Shown one piece after another: positions 24,726-32,741 of a stretch of 52,572 nt of DNA. The stretch comes from an uncultured Geobacteraceae bacterium (GTDB taxonomy: Bacteria > Desulfobacterota > Desulfuromonadia > Geobacterales > Pseudopelobacteraceae), in contig CAIUSO010000069.1 of assembly GCA_903901875.1 (NCBI GenBank), positions 1 through 52,572 on the forward strand. The letters run 5' to 3'. The position numbers and the translations under genes are program-made. The number at the start of each line of letters is the position of its first letter. Positions within the stretch are counted from its first letter, which is position 1. Under the pieces are notes generated by a model. It saw only the letters and a list, made by a program, of their open reading frames with translations. It was not told where the DNA came from and ran no database searches.

Positions 24726-25724
24726 ATGAAAAGTTTAACGATCAAGTGTATCGTGCTTTTAGCCGTCATAACAGCAATGTGTAACGTAGTTTGTGCGGAG
24801 ACATTTAATCTCTCCGGGGATCCAGCGAAACTGGTAGATCAGTATCTAACCATCAAAAAAGCGTCCAAGCTGAAAGGAATTAAAAAAGTTGCCATACCTC
24901 AATTCATGGTGCAGTTTTACACCATGAATTCCGGTGCAGCTGTGGCTTCAAATGCTTCAAAAAATTCTTCCGCAATTTCGGTTAGCTATACCCTGAAAAA
25001 CGTTGACCAGACACAAATGCAGGCAATTGCCGATAAAATGTATGATCAAGTTGTTGCCGAATTTACCAAGGCAGGTATCGAAGTAGTCCCAGTCGAAAGC
25101 TACAAGCAGGGTAAGCCGTTCCAGAAACTGCTGGCAGATGCCAAAAAAGCTCCGTTTGAAGTCAGTAAAATCGATAGCAATTCTGTTTTTATCGGTGCCA
25201 AGGACTTGCCGGTTTACTTTGAAATGAACGACAAGCGACTCCCGCTTGGTAACATGTTTGCCGCCCAGTTCACCAATTTTGATCCTGAGAAATGGGAAGA
25301 GAAGATCGGTGAGGACACAGATGCTGCCGTCCTGATTGTTAATTACGCTGTGACCTTTGCCTTCATTGAGGCAAAGGGTGGTTTTTGGGGGAAATCTGCC
25401 TCCGTAAATACTCAACTCCAGGTAACGTTGATTCCGGAAGATACAAAATATATTGTTCGTAGCAAAAATGGTACAAGTCGTTTCATCTTAAAAGAAGCTG
25501 TCTATGCAGAGGGGAAATTTATTACTGACATTACCGATGCATTACGCAATGACGAGAAAGCGGCAAATGCTATCGGTGGTTTTTTGGGTGCTTTGAGTGG
25601 CACAAAATCAACGACTAAGAAGAATAATGCCAATGCCGATGCGGCGGCATATGGCGAACTGGTGGAAAAGCATATTTCGGCGATTGACTCGCTGATATTT
25701 TCCCAGATGAAAGCCAATTTCTAG
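24726..25724 (+). CDS. Secreted protein of unknown function
   Basis: 332 residues. A Sec signal MKSLTIKCIVLLAVITAMCN ... CA ends near residue 24. The mature part has alternating hydrophobic strands (GIKKVAIPQFMVQFYT near 50-65; DAAVLIVNYAVTFAFIEA near 200-217) and DQTQMQAIADKMYDQVVAEF, suggesting a mixed alpha/beta periplasmic or surface domain. A low-complexity stretch TKSTTKKNNANADAAAYGEL lies near 295-314. Family not recognised. Good ribosome-binding site; followed by a terminator, so monocistronic. Confidence 0.7.
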   Translation: MKSLTIKCIVLLAVITAMCNVVCAETFNLSGDPAKLVDQYLTIKKASKLKGIKKVAIPQFMVQFYTMNSGAAVASNASKNSSAISVSYTLKNVDQTQMQAIADKMYDQVVAEFTKAGIEVVPVESYKQGKPFQKLLADAKKAPFEVSKIDSNSVFIGAKDLPVYFEMNDKRLPLGNMFAAQFTNFDPEKWEEKIGEDTDAAVLIVNYAVTFAFIEAKGGFWGKSASVNTQLQVTLIPEDTKYIVRSKNGTSRFILKEAVYAEGKFITDITDALRNDEKAANAIGGFLGALSGTKSTTKKNNANADAAAYGELVEKHISAIDSLIFSQMKANF

Positions 25725-25843
25725 CTGCGTCACGTTACCTTTCAAACTGCGCAGTGATCAAACTATGTCGGTCCCGCTGACGTCCCTGTGACACCATAGT
25801 TCAACCTCTTAATACAATGGCGTTTAACGTTTTACCTATATAC

Positions 25844-25878
25844 AGGCACTTTGACCTAACCCGTTAAAGTGCCTTTTC
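25844..25878 (+). terminator. Rho-independent terminator
   Basis: AGGCACTTT / AAAGTGCCT (9 bp, perfect), loop of 13 bases, then TTTT. It follows the secreted-protein gene by about 120 bases. Confidence 0.8.
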
Positions 25879-25984
25879 ATTTCCGGCGACCAGGCCTGAA
25901 CCATCGAAGAAATCAGGCACTACGGGTACGGTATCAGATTTCTCCAGATGTCCCACAGCACCTTACTTTATTTTGATGTGGGAG

Positions 25985-26345
25985 ACACGGTGCTTGGCAC
26001 TCTGCAAGCAAATTGCCTATCTCATGGGGGGGACATCGGAGTAACCAGTGTGGTGGGCGTAGGTTCTACTTTTTGGTTTACTGCCATGTTTGAAAAACAG
26101 GACATCAGCACTATTTTGCCCCAGGATGCTGTAGCTGCCCATGTCTCTGTGGAAATACCCGTCCCATGGAAAACGGTAGTGTTACCTCAGACGACAATCG
26201 TATGTAAGCCAAAGGGTGAGCACCATGAGGTGCACATCCTGTATGCAGAGGATAATGTCATCAATCAAAAGGTGGTACTGAACCTGCTTGGTAAACTTGG
26301 TTACCAGGCCGACATTGTAGAAAACGGATTGGCTGCTGTGAGAAC
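25985..26345 (+). pseudogene. Fragment of a hybrid histidine kinase (HATPase end + receiver start)
   Basis: Reads SKQIAYLMGG, then with one G restored in the G run at 26024-26032 DIGVTSVVGVGSTFWFTAMF (end of an HATPase domain), a linker, and HILYAEDNVINQKVVLNLLG then KLGYQADIVENGLAAV (first third of a receiver domain). It then ends without the phospho-acceptor Asp. No kinase core upstream. A dead remnant. Confidence 0.75.
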
Positions 26346-26350
26346 AGTAC

Positions 26351-26524
26351 CTATGGCGCGGGAGCCACTACCGTTTCACCACAGGCACCACAGAGGCCGC
26401 CAATCTTGCTGCTGGCGAACTTGCCAACTTTATCAATCAGGTCAGGATTGGCCCGGTTAATAAATTCATACATAACTGTGCCTATAAAAACACCTGAAAA
26501 AACTCCGAGTAGTATCTTTCCCAT
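26351..26524 (-). CDS. Small single-helix membrane protein
   Basis: 57 residues from the ATG at 26524 (GGAG six bases ahead). MGKILLGVFSGVFIGTVMYE is one membrane segment, followed by a polar helix and a C-terminal GLCGACGETVV with a CGAC pair. Family not recognised; the arrangement recalls small YtxH-like membrane anchors. Confidence 0.5.
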   Translation of the reverse strand: MGKILLGVFSGVFIGTVMYEFINRANPDLIDKVGKFASSKIGGLCGACGETVVAPAP

Positions 26525-26582
26525 GTCGTACTCCATTATTATGTGATACCGATGGCAACTGATAAGGCTGCCGATCTGCTTA

Positions 26583-26867
26583 TTATGTATGAGTACCCAT
26601 TATCCGGTTCTTCAGTTCCGCACCGACCTTGAAAACCGGACTTCTCTTCGCTGCGACAATGGTGCTGACGCCGCTCCGTGGATTCCTACCGACATAGGAC
26701 TCATACACCTTAAGGGCAAAACTACCAAATCCCCTGATTTCAATGCGGCCACTGGCGACCAAGGCATCGGTCATACAGGAGAATATTTCATCGACTATGG
26801 CCTTGGCAGCGGCCACACTGCACACTTTCCGGCCGGCAACAAGCAGCACCAGATCCGATTTATTCAT
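26583..26867 (-). CDS. HU/IHF-family DNA-binding protein
   Basis: 94 residues from the ATG at 26867 (GGAGA before it). MNKSDLVLLVAGRKVCSVAA begins the helical dimer core; the DNA-binding arm is GRIEIRGFGSFALKVYESYV then GRNPRSG, with the usual VFKVGAELKNRI end. The RNPRTG-type intercalating tip is present as RNPRSG. It bends DNA as a homo- or heterodimer. An accessory copy judging by its neighbourhood and by divergence in helix 1. Confidence 0.88.
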   Translation of the reverse strand: MNKSDLVLLVAGRKVCSVAAAKAIVDEIFSCMTDALVASGRIEIRGFGSFALKVYESYVGRNPRSGVSTIVAAKRSPVFKVGAELKNRIMGTHT

Positions 26868-26975
26868 AGACTGTCTCCACACGTGAAATCACACTGAATA
26901 CACCTGCATTTTTATAACATCGTATCAAAAAAAAAAAACAAGTATTAATGTCTGAACTTCAGTAATTTTTTAATT

Positions 26976-27138
26976 CCGAGGCAGTAAAGGTGAGGTGAGC
27001 CGGTCTACGACTTGGAAACTCTCACGGCATGCTCCTCTACGGTAGAACGGGAGAATGCTCGCTACGGAAGTCAGTGGAGGTGTAAGACGAAATCGGCGGA
27101 TGAGACTGCAGAGTGCAGTACTCGGGCCTCTTTTGTTT
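26976..27138 (+). ncRNA. Candidate structured RNA (riboswitch-like) upstream of an outer-membrane gene
   Basis: Several nested complementarities suggest a folded RNA: basal GAGGC (26978-26982) with GCCTC (27126-27130); GACTT (27009-27013) with AAGTC (27068-27072); a strong hairpin GCAT-CTCC-TCTA with TAGA-GGAG-ATGC (27027-27058); and GAG-ACTGCA / TGCAGT-A-CTC (27102-27123). TTTTGTTTTC follows, like a terminator tail. The next gene starts at 27293. No known riboswitch class was recognised. The block CGGAAGTCAGTGGAGGTGTA recalls segments near group II intron ORFs, so an intron relic is an alternative. Confidence 0.4.
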
Positions 27139-27292
27139 TCTCTATTTCAATCCCTACCAATTAAAGCGTGGTGAGTTCGCCTGCTATCTGGTATACAAGC
27201 TTCATTCAACAACGAAAATGGCCCACAGGCCGGACAGCAAAACGGTAACATTTTAATTTAACATCATATTCATACATATAACGGTAAGCTGC

Positions 27293-28051
27293 ATGAATTT
27301 AAGATTTATAGTTTCACTCGTTTTTATAGTATCGACATTTGTTTCAACATCCGGTTATACCTCTGATATTACATTCACGGTAGGAACCACTTCCTGGTAC
27401 AATAGATACGTCCCTATCTCTCGAATTGAGGGTACGGATTCCCCCGGTGCTTCATATGGGCTTATGTATGGTCCCGTTGTGAACGTCGGCTCTCAGGAGT
27501 GGAATGTTGTTGCTCAATACCTTTTATCTTCCGGTGACTACGATATAATCAGTCCAAATACTTTAGTAAAAGTTCATCACGCCGATGCAGACTCCCAAGC
27601 TACCCGCCGAGATATTGACGTTATATTGAGCCATACCATTAGCCGAAACACCAGTTTAACGGTTGGATATAAGGGCATTTTTGTTGATGACAACATTAGC
27701 CTGACGTATTCGGATAAAAAAAGTAGTGCAAGACGGAGTGAGATCTATAATAATGGTACGATGGGAATACGGGGAACGATTCCACTCTTCCAGAAAGTTA
27801 TCCTGACTACTAACGGATATGGGATCGCTGGTAAATTTCACAATGATGTTACCTACCCACCTGGTTACAAACGGCTCAATGAAGCTCCGTACAATGCCTT
27901 TGCCTGGGGAGCAGGAGCTGATGCAAAGATTACATACTCCATCACTCATGGTCTATTGGCAGAAGTCGGTATGAAGTTTCAATATATTAAATCCGGTAGC
28001 GATAATTCTAACTTTGGGGGGCCAACAGTTGGCATAGCATACAGGTTTTGA
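27293..28051 (+). CDS. Outer-membrane beta-barrel protein
   Basis: 252 residues. Signal peptide MNLRFIVSLVFIVSTFVSTS (cleavage near 22-24). The mature part has repeated amphipathic strands (EWNVVAQYLLSSGDYDI, NTSLTVGYKGIFVDDNISLT, KVILTTNGYGIAGKFHN) and ends in GIAYRF, the C-terminal Phe that BAM recognises. Probably 10-12 strands. No transport specificity can be read. Sits downstream of the candidate structured RNA. Confidence 0.75.
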   Translation: MNLRFIVSLVFIVSTFVSTSGYTSDITFTVGTTSWYNRYVPISRIEGTDSPGASYGLMYGPVVNVGSQEWNVVAQYLLSSGDYDIISPNTLVKVHHADADSQATRRDIDVILSHTISRNTSLTVGYKGIFVDDNISLTYSDKKSSARRSEIYNNGTMGIRGTIPLFQKVILTTNGYGIAGKFHNDVTYPPGYKRLNEAPYNAFAWGAGADAKITYSITHGLLAEVGMKFQYIKSGSDNSNFGGPTVGIAYRF

Positions 28052-28162
28052 TCTGCTTTACAGGCATGGTCTGAAACAATATAATTCCGTGGGAGCTGTT
28101 TGCAAACAAATCGTTTCAATATCGTTTCACAAAAGTAGCGTTTGTCACCTGCAATGGCCATT

Positions 28163-28354
28163 TCATTCCTGCCACTGAATGCATGATACCGGACAGATGT
28201 TGATCGCCTCCTCCTGAATAGTGTTTTCGTAGGCACCTCCCGGATCAAACACTTCCGCCTTCCCGTGATCGACAAGACGAAACACTTCGGGAACATTATT
28301 CACACAAAGTCCGCAACATATACAGGCATCCTGATCAACCAGAGGTATGTTCAT
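28163..28354 (-). CDS. Single-cluster ferredoxin
   Basis: 63 residues from the ATG at 28354 (GGAG before it). CICCGLCVNNVPEVF gives CxxCxxC, and the distal NICPVSC gives the fourth ligand, as in monocluster [4Fe-4S] or [3Fe-4S] ferredoxins. An additional Cys lies inside the first motif. Cytosolic electron carrier; partner unknown. Might supply or accept electrons for oxidoreductases such as the pyruvate:ferredoxin oxidoreductase further along. Confidence 0.88.
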   Translation of the reverse strand: MNIPLVDQDACICCGLCVNNVPEVFRLVDHGKAEVFDPGGAYENTIQEEAINICPVSCIQWQE

Positions 28355-28410
28355 TTGTTTCTCCAAAAAAAGATGTTACTCAAATCCGCTGCAAGAAAAG
28401 CGTGATTGTG

Positions 28411-29031
28411 TTATATCCTGAGACCGATAGTAGCGGTCGTTACAAACCCGTCAAGCCTGATATGTTGTCCACCAAATGAAGGATCGGCCCAAAGGTACTT
28501 TGCCTCCACGCCTACAAAAATATTGTTTTGATAGTTGATGTTTACGCCCGCACCTGCATGCAACCCGTAGGTGACTTGTGTGGAACCGTTCAGGGTACCG
28601 GTATTGTCACTCGTGTGCATATCTGTGATATATGCCCCGATCCCGAACAAACCGTACGGTTCAAAAATGCCGATCGGGAGCAGAACTTTTCCGGTTGCCA
28701 CAAGTGGTACTACTTTCAACGTCAACTCACCAGGAGCTGCTGCCGGTGAACCCTTACTTTGCAGATACCCAACTCCAAGTTCCAAAGCAACCATTGGAGA
28801 ATAATAACGCCCAACCGCAATTTCTCCGGAAAATCCGGTTTTACTGTCCAAAGATGTTTGATTTCCGTTGTTGAAAGTGTCAAGGTCATGGGAAATACTT
28901 GGTGAATAGAGCCCACCCTTAAGTGCCACATAGTTTGCAGGTTTATCATCTGCAAATGACAGGGTCGCCATGCCTATTAATGAGGCGACCAAAACTGAAA
29001 CAACGACAGATTGTTCATTCATAATTTTCAT
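28411..29031 (-). CDS. Outer-membrane beta-barrel protein (OmpW/Omp25-like)
   Basis: 206 residues from the ATG at 29031, which follows AGGAGATGTC. The signal peptide ends near ...GMATLSFADD. The mature chain has strand patterns YVALKGGLYSPSISHDLDT, GEIAVGRYYSPMVALELGVG, PYGLFGIGAYITDMH, THYGLHAGAGVNINY-like repeats and the end TATIGLRI. An eight-stranded barrel with a GxxxG-rich strand set fits the Omp25/OmpW class. Preceded by a long inverted repeat. Confidence 0.75.
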   Translation of the reverse strand: MKIMNEQSVVVSVLVASLIGMATLSFADDKPANYVALKGGLYSPSISHDLDTFNNGNQTSLDSKTGFSGEIAVGRYYSPMVALELGVGYLQSKGSPAAAPGELTLKVVPLVATGKVLLPIGIFEPYGLFGIGAYITDMHTSDNTGTLNGSTQVTYGLHAGAGVNINYQNNIFVGVEAKYLWADPSFGGQHIRLDGFVTTATIGLRI

Positions 29032-29160
29032 GACATCTCCTTGGTTTTGTCCCTGGGGTAGTGGTAATGTAAATGCGACCATCGTGCCAGAGATGAATGT
29101 GAATGCAACAGTTTGAATACAAAAGAAATAATCAGAGGGGAATGTCACTGTAACCGGAAA

Positions 29161-29210
29161 GCCGTCTTATGCAACAGGTGACTTTTTGACGATCTGTTGC
29201 ATGTGACGGC
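29161..29210. repeat. Long inverted repeat between divergent genes
   Basis: Arms 29161-29177 and 29194-29210 (17 bases, two mismatches; core ATGCAACAG / CTGTTGCAT plus outer GCCGTC / GACGGC) around a 16-base centre. It sits 130 bases before the barrel gene (minus) and 97 before the cobalamin sensor gene (plus). It may be a shared operator or an RNA hairpin. Confidence 0.6.
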
Positions 29211-29306
29211 ACACAGCAGGAGTAAACACGTGAGATTTAGTTATAGACTGGCTCCTAACTCGGGAAAAGCGGATACATCCTGCATGAATTTGAATAGGGA
29301 GAACCT

Positions 29307-30431
29307 ATGATCGACAAAATGATTGCCAGTTGCCAAAAACTTCCCACGGTATCTGCAGAAATTGCCGAAACATATACCCGTTCAATGGACCGTCTGCTGG
29401 ACCATGTTGTTGATCAACTTGAATCAAATCCTCATATCAAGGAACTTATTGGCCAAAACCCGCTTGAAGTAATGCGTAACAAACTTCGGAATCACGCTTT
29501 ATTCATGTCTACGGTATTTTCAGTTAATGCCTTTGAACTACTCGTCCATACGGTGTCCCGCATGTATCGGATGTACAATGCGAAAGGCTTTAGCTATGAT
29601 TATTTTCCCCTTGAGCTTGTTTCCTGGCAAATTGCCATACACGAATGCCTCCATAATTCCGATCGGAAGTCAGAACTGTTGCGTGTGTACAGCTGGCTCG
29701 TTCAGCATCACGAGGACTTTATCAAGCTTTCCCTCTTGAGAGGTGATCTTTCTTTTAACGTCAAACCGGAAGCTGATGAAATACAGCGAGTATTTCTTTC
29801 ATTGCTTCTCCATGGCAGTACTCAGGAGTGCATAACACTGGCTAACAACACCATTCAAACGGCCCATGACCTGAAGTTTTTCTACCTCGACGTCATCAGC
29901 CCGGCGATGTACCGTGTTGGGCAACTGTGGGAGTCAAACCAGGTCTCCGTTGCCGATGAGCACGTTGCAACAGCTATTGTCGGGCGACTCATGGCCGCAC
30001 TTTATCCGCGCTTTGCCCTTTTAGAAACAACAAAAGGCAAGGCAATCGTTTCAGCCGGTCCAAATGAGTTTCACGAACTTGGCGCAAGGATGCTTGCTGA
30101 TTTTATGGAAATGGACGGATGGGATGTTACCTACCTGGGAGCGAATACTTCACCGGAGAAATTGCTTGAAACAGTCAAGTCTCATAAGCCTTTCGTGATT
30201 AACTTATCCGTAGCGACGGTATTCAATCTTGATGGGGCGCGGCAGATGATACAACTGATCAACGAAGACCAGAAAACCAAAGACATTAAAATCATGGTTG
30301 GAGGGTTTGCATTCAATGGCATGCCGGATCTATGGAAAGCCATGGGTGCCGATGGGTATGCTGCCGACGCTGAAAGTGCACTTCGAGTAACAGACAATTG
30401 GTGGATTGAGAGGAATGATGCCCATGCTTAA
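29307..30431 (+). CDS. Cobalamin-binding, CarH-like sensor protein without a DNA-binding domain
   Basis: 374 residues. Residues 1-150 form a helical N-terminal domain (LLDHVVDQLESNPHIKEL ... WQIAIHECLHNSDRKSEL) of RsbR/non-heme-globin style, not a MerR helix-turn-helix. Residues about 155-240 are a B12-binding cap with W208-x9-E218-H219 (LWESNQVSVADEHV), the arrangement of the CarH/LitR photoreceptors that shield adenosylcobalamin. Residues 245-370 are the Rossmann B12 domain with E254-x-H256-xx-G259 (lower axial His). The residue after the Trp is Glu, where CarH has the His that captures the light state. Likely a cobalamin or light signal input. First of a three-gene operon. Confidence 0.8.
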   Translation: MIDKMIASCQKLPTVSAEIAETYTRSMDRLLDHVVDQLESNPHIKELIGQNPLEVMRNKLRNHALFMSTVFSVNAFELLVHTVSRMYRMYNAKGFSYDYFPLELVSWQIAIHECLHNSDRKSELLRVYSWLVQHHEDFIKLSLLRGDLSFNVKPEADEIQRVFLSLLLHGSTQECITLANNTIQTAHDLKFFYLDVISPAMYRVGQLWESNQVSVADEHVATAIVGRLMAALYPRFALLETTKGKAIVSAGPNEFHELGARMLADFMEMDGWDVTYLGANTSPEKLLETVKSHKPFVINLSVATVFNLDGARQMIQLINEDQKTKDIKIMVGGFAFNGMPDLWKAMGADGYAADAESALRVTDNWWIERNDAHA

Positions 30432-30966
30432 ACACTTGCTGGAGAAGTACCACAATAACGTCAATTCGTATTTAGAAAAGTCACATACCATTGGTATTGT
30501 TCTCCTCGACACAACTCTGCACATTCTCGACTGTAATCTTGGATTTATGAAGTTGTTAAATCCGCGACAAAAACCGGTAGGCGATCTATTAAGCGAATAT
30601 CTGGATCTGGATATACCGGGCATAAGATGCGATGAGCAGCTCAAAATATCGTGCAGTTTGAAAACGGGAATTGACGCGATCAACGATTGCTTCATTATTG
30701 AGACTGATACCGGTTTTTTGTTGTTCTGTGAGCGCCACCTATTGACTGAAAGTCGAGCTTTGGAACACATCGGAAGCATAAACGACGACCTTATTAACCT
30801 CCAACGTGAATCCGTCAAGAAAAACCTTCAACTGGAAAAGCTACAGCGGCAACTTGACAAGCATGTTACAGAACTTGAAGCAACGCTGGCCCGTGTAAAG
30901 CAACTGGAGGGGGATCCCCATCGGCACGACCCGAACAGTTTCCCCGCAGAGGTGGCTAAGATATGA
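30418..30966 (+). CDS. PAS-like domain with coiled-coil tail
   Basis: 182 residues from the ATG at 30418 (GAGAGG before it), overlapping the end of the cobalamin sensor gene by 14 bases. Residues about 15-115 look like PAS (GIVLLDTTLHILDCNLGFMK ... CFIIETDTGFLLFCERHLLT). Residues about 120-165 are a heptad coiled coil (SINDDLINLQRESVKKNLQL ... LEATLARVKQLEG). That coil usually leads into an output domain, absent here, so the protein is probably a signalling adaptor for its neighbours. Confidence 0.65.
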   Translation: MPMLKHLLEKYHNNVNSYLEKSHTIGIVLLDTTLHILDCNLGFMKLLNPRQKPVGDLLSEYLDLDIPGIRCDEQLKISCSLKTGIDAINDCFIIETDTGFLLFCERHLLTESRALEHIGSINDDLINLQRESVKKNLQLEKLQRQLDKHVTELEATLARVKQLEGDPHRHDPNSFPAEVAKI

Positions 30967-31316
30967 TAATCAAATCGGCTGAAAGCATCTCATCGGTGGC
31001 AGCCGCACTGGCAACAACCGACATTATTGACGGCACCGGTTACAACCGTGCTGCATACGAAGACAAGCTGGCCTCTACGTTACGGTCTGCGATCAAAAGT
31101 TATGATTTCAAGAAACTTGAGGCCCAACCACCCTCGCCTCCGCCCCCCCCATCTGTCGAACCTGTGATCGCTTCCAACAGCGCGCACGTCAAGTTTATGA
31201 TTACCATGCAGGACGAATATGAACTCCGCACACTGGGGTATGATCAGGCACACATCAACAGACTGACACCACAGGAGGCTGCTGACATTATCGCGTCGGG
31301 TGCGACAGCGTCATAA
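30963..31316 (+). CDS. Small protein of unknown function in the cobalamin-sensor operon
   Basis: 117 residues; ATGA overlap with the PAS-like gene. Helical N-terminus (AESISSVAAALATTDIIDGT), then a proline run PPSPPPPPSVEP near 56-67, then ITMQDEYELRTLGYDQAHIN and RLTPQEAADIIASG, a helix-turn-helix-shaped tail seen at the ends of various adaptor proteins. Family not recognised. Confidence 0.6.
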   Translation: MIIKSAESISSVAAALATTDIIDGTGYNRAAYEDKLASTLRSAIKSYDFKKLEAQPPSPPPPPSVEPVIASNSAHVKFMITMQDEYELRTLGYDQAHINRLTPQEAADIIASGATAS

Positions 31317-31356
31317 AAGAGAGATAGCAAGAGGTTGGGACCGGTTCTTCGGTATG

Positions 31357-31878
31357 TCAGTGCCACGTATCCGACGCCGGCATCTGAATAACGGGATGCT
31401 TGCTCATTTCGGTGGTAATGTGCCAATTGGTTGTATCGACCACATTCCGGAGCAGCTTATTGACACCCGTAAGGATCTGAGCGTTGAAGTTAATGGTCAA
31501 AACCGTGTTGTTGACAAGTGTGAATGACAGTGCTGCTTCATTCTGGTTTACCGTGATGGCTAACCCACTGACCAGGATAGGCTGTTCACCCAACGGGTAA
31601 GAGGAGGCTTTCCCGGCAAACTGACTTTGATAGTCGTTTTTACTCCGCGCTTCTTCGGCATAAAACTGCTCCACGGTGCCGCGAACGGCAGGGTTCGCAA
31701 TATGCTGCACGGCGGGAACAAACAGTTGTTTCTCCGTATGCTCCAAATCCGGCATCATTTTGATTGCCACGCTACGGGTAATCCATAATCTCAACTCCGC
31801 TTCATCGGTGGTATTGATCCGCAACAGCAGGCGGTCTTCAATTGGCGCATATGAAATATTCACCTGTTTCATTTGCAT
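31357..31878 (-). CDS. Conserved-looking protein of unknown function
   Basis: 173 residues. MKQVNISYAPIEDRLLLRIN and TTDEAELRLWITRSVAIKMM open the protein; a strand-rich second half (ISGLAITVNQNEAALSFTLV-type alternation, then VLTINFNAQILTGVNKLLRN) suggests a mixed alpha/beta fold. No signal peptide or membrane segment. I do not recognise the family. Ribosome-binding site GGAGTGGAG-like; it stands alone between convergent and co-directional neighbours. Confidence 0.6.
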   Translation of the reverse strand: MQMKQVNISYAPIEDRLLLRINTTDEAELRLWITRSVAIKMMPDLEHTEKQLFVPAVQHIANPAVRGTVEQFYAEEARSKNDYQSQFAGKASSYPLGEQPILVSGLAITVNQNEAALSFTLVNNTVLTINFNAQILTGVNKLLRNVVDTTNWHITTEMSKHPVIQMPASDTWH

Positions 31879-31911
31879 ATCAGCTCTCCACTCCTTGTTA
31901 AGGAAAAAATA

Positions 31912-32424
31912 TTACCGGGGAAGTTCAATAAACTCCGGATCGTTTTCGTCTTCCACAACCCGCCACTCATTTTCTTCGGCGTCAAAATCAGCTATTTTTG
32001 AGAGGGGTGCTTTCATATAACGCCCTTGTGCGATAACCGCAATGTCGCCGGTATCAAGGAGAATCTCACCGGTACCCTCAAAAAAACGGCTGTTCTGGCT
32101 GGTTATTCTGCCGACTACTTTTATCTCCCTGTTGAGGGGAATCGGTTTTTTAAATTGTACGGACAGATCAACCGTTATGCCCCATATCGGGTCGGCGACC
32201 CCGATTGAAATCGCCCTGCCGATGGTTTCATCAAGGATAGCAGAAGCGATGCCACCATGCAGACGTCCGGGATAACTCTGATGATCGTCATGGGGTGTAA
32301 ACTTTGCAATTAGCTCATTACCCTCTGTTTCAAAAAAAGAAGCTTTCAGTCCCGAACTGTTCTTCAATCCACAGATGAAGCACTGCTTGGAATTATGCTG
32401 TTTACCGGTAATTTTATGACGCAT
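31912..32424 (-). CDS. PaaI/YiiD-type hotdog thioesterase
   Basis: 170 residues. CFICGLKNSSGLKASFFETE at the N-terminus (the CxxCG segment common to this subgroup), then HQSYPGRLHGGIASAILDET near 48-67, the hotdog central helix with the catalytic HGG...LDE pattern, followed by VDLSVQFKKPIPLNREIKVV. Hydrolyses acyl-CoA thioesters; substrate unknown. Cytosolic. Confidence 0.85.
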   Translation of the reverse strand: MRHKITGKQHNSKQCFICGLKNSSGLKASFFETEGNELIAKFTPHDDHQSYPGRLHGGIASAILDETIGRAISIGVADPIWGITVDLSVQFKKPIPLNREIKVVGRITSQNSRFFEGTGEILLDTGDIAVIAQGRYMKAPLSKIADFDAEENEWRVVEDENDPEFIELPR

Positions 32425-32444
32425 TGTTCTGACTCCTGAGCACG

Positions 32445-32738
32445 CTACGAGGCCTTGAATTTCACGGCCCCCTTGCCTGTTGACTGCATCTGCTTTGGAG
32501 GAGCATTTTTCACCGCAATCTGGCCGTTACCGAGCAGCGCGCCATTCAGAAGGTCGATTGACTCCCGTGCTTCTTCCTCCGTTGACATTCTCACATACCC
32601 GCATCCCCGATATTTACCCGTTCCGGCATCTTTAACCAGATGGACGGACGTAACCGTACCTGCGACGGAAAACAATTTCCGTATTTCGTCCTCCGTGGTA
32701 TCTGCGGAAATATGTCCCACATAGACTTCAATACCCAT
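32445..32738 (-). CDS. RNA-recognition-motif (RRM) protein
   Basis: 97 residues. A single RRM: RNP2 as EVYVGHISADTTEDEIRKLF near 4-23 and RNP1 as YRGCGYVRMSTEEEARESID near 44-63, where the RNP1 aromatic is Tyr. Bacterial RRM proteins bind single-stranded RNA and are often cold-regulated. 20 bases before the thioesterase gene and 3 bases after the zinc-ribbon gene, so likely one transcript. Confidence 0.9.
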   Translation of the reverse strand: MGIEVYVGHISADTTEDEIRKLFSVAGTVTSVHLVKDAGTGKYRGCGYVRMSTEEEARESIDLLNGALLGNGQIAVKNAPPKQMQSTGKGAVKFKAS

Positions 32739-32741
32739 TGG

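Noticed and set aside
26976..27138. Intact group II intron or retron
   Set aside because: No reverse transcriptase gene nearby and no clear domain V hairpin; only a vague resemblance, so it is kept as an unassigned structured RNA.
26351..27292. Poly-A run (about 12 A near 26930) as an insertion-sequence end
   Set aside because: No transposase, terminal repeat pair or target duplication was found around it.
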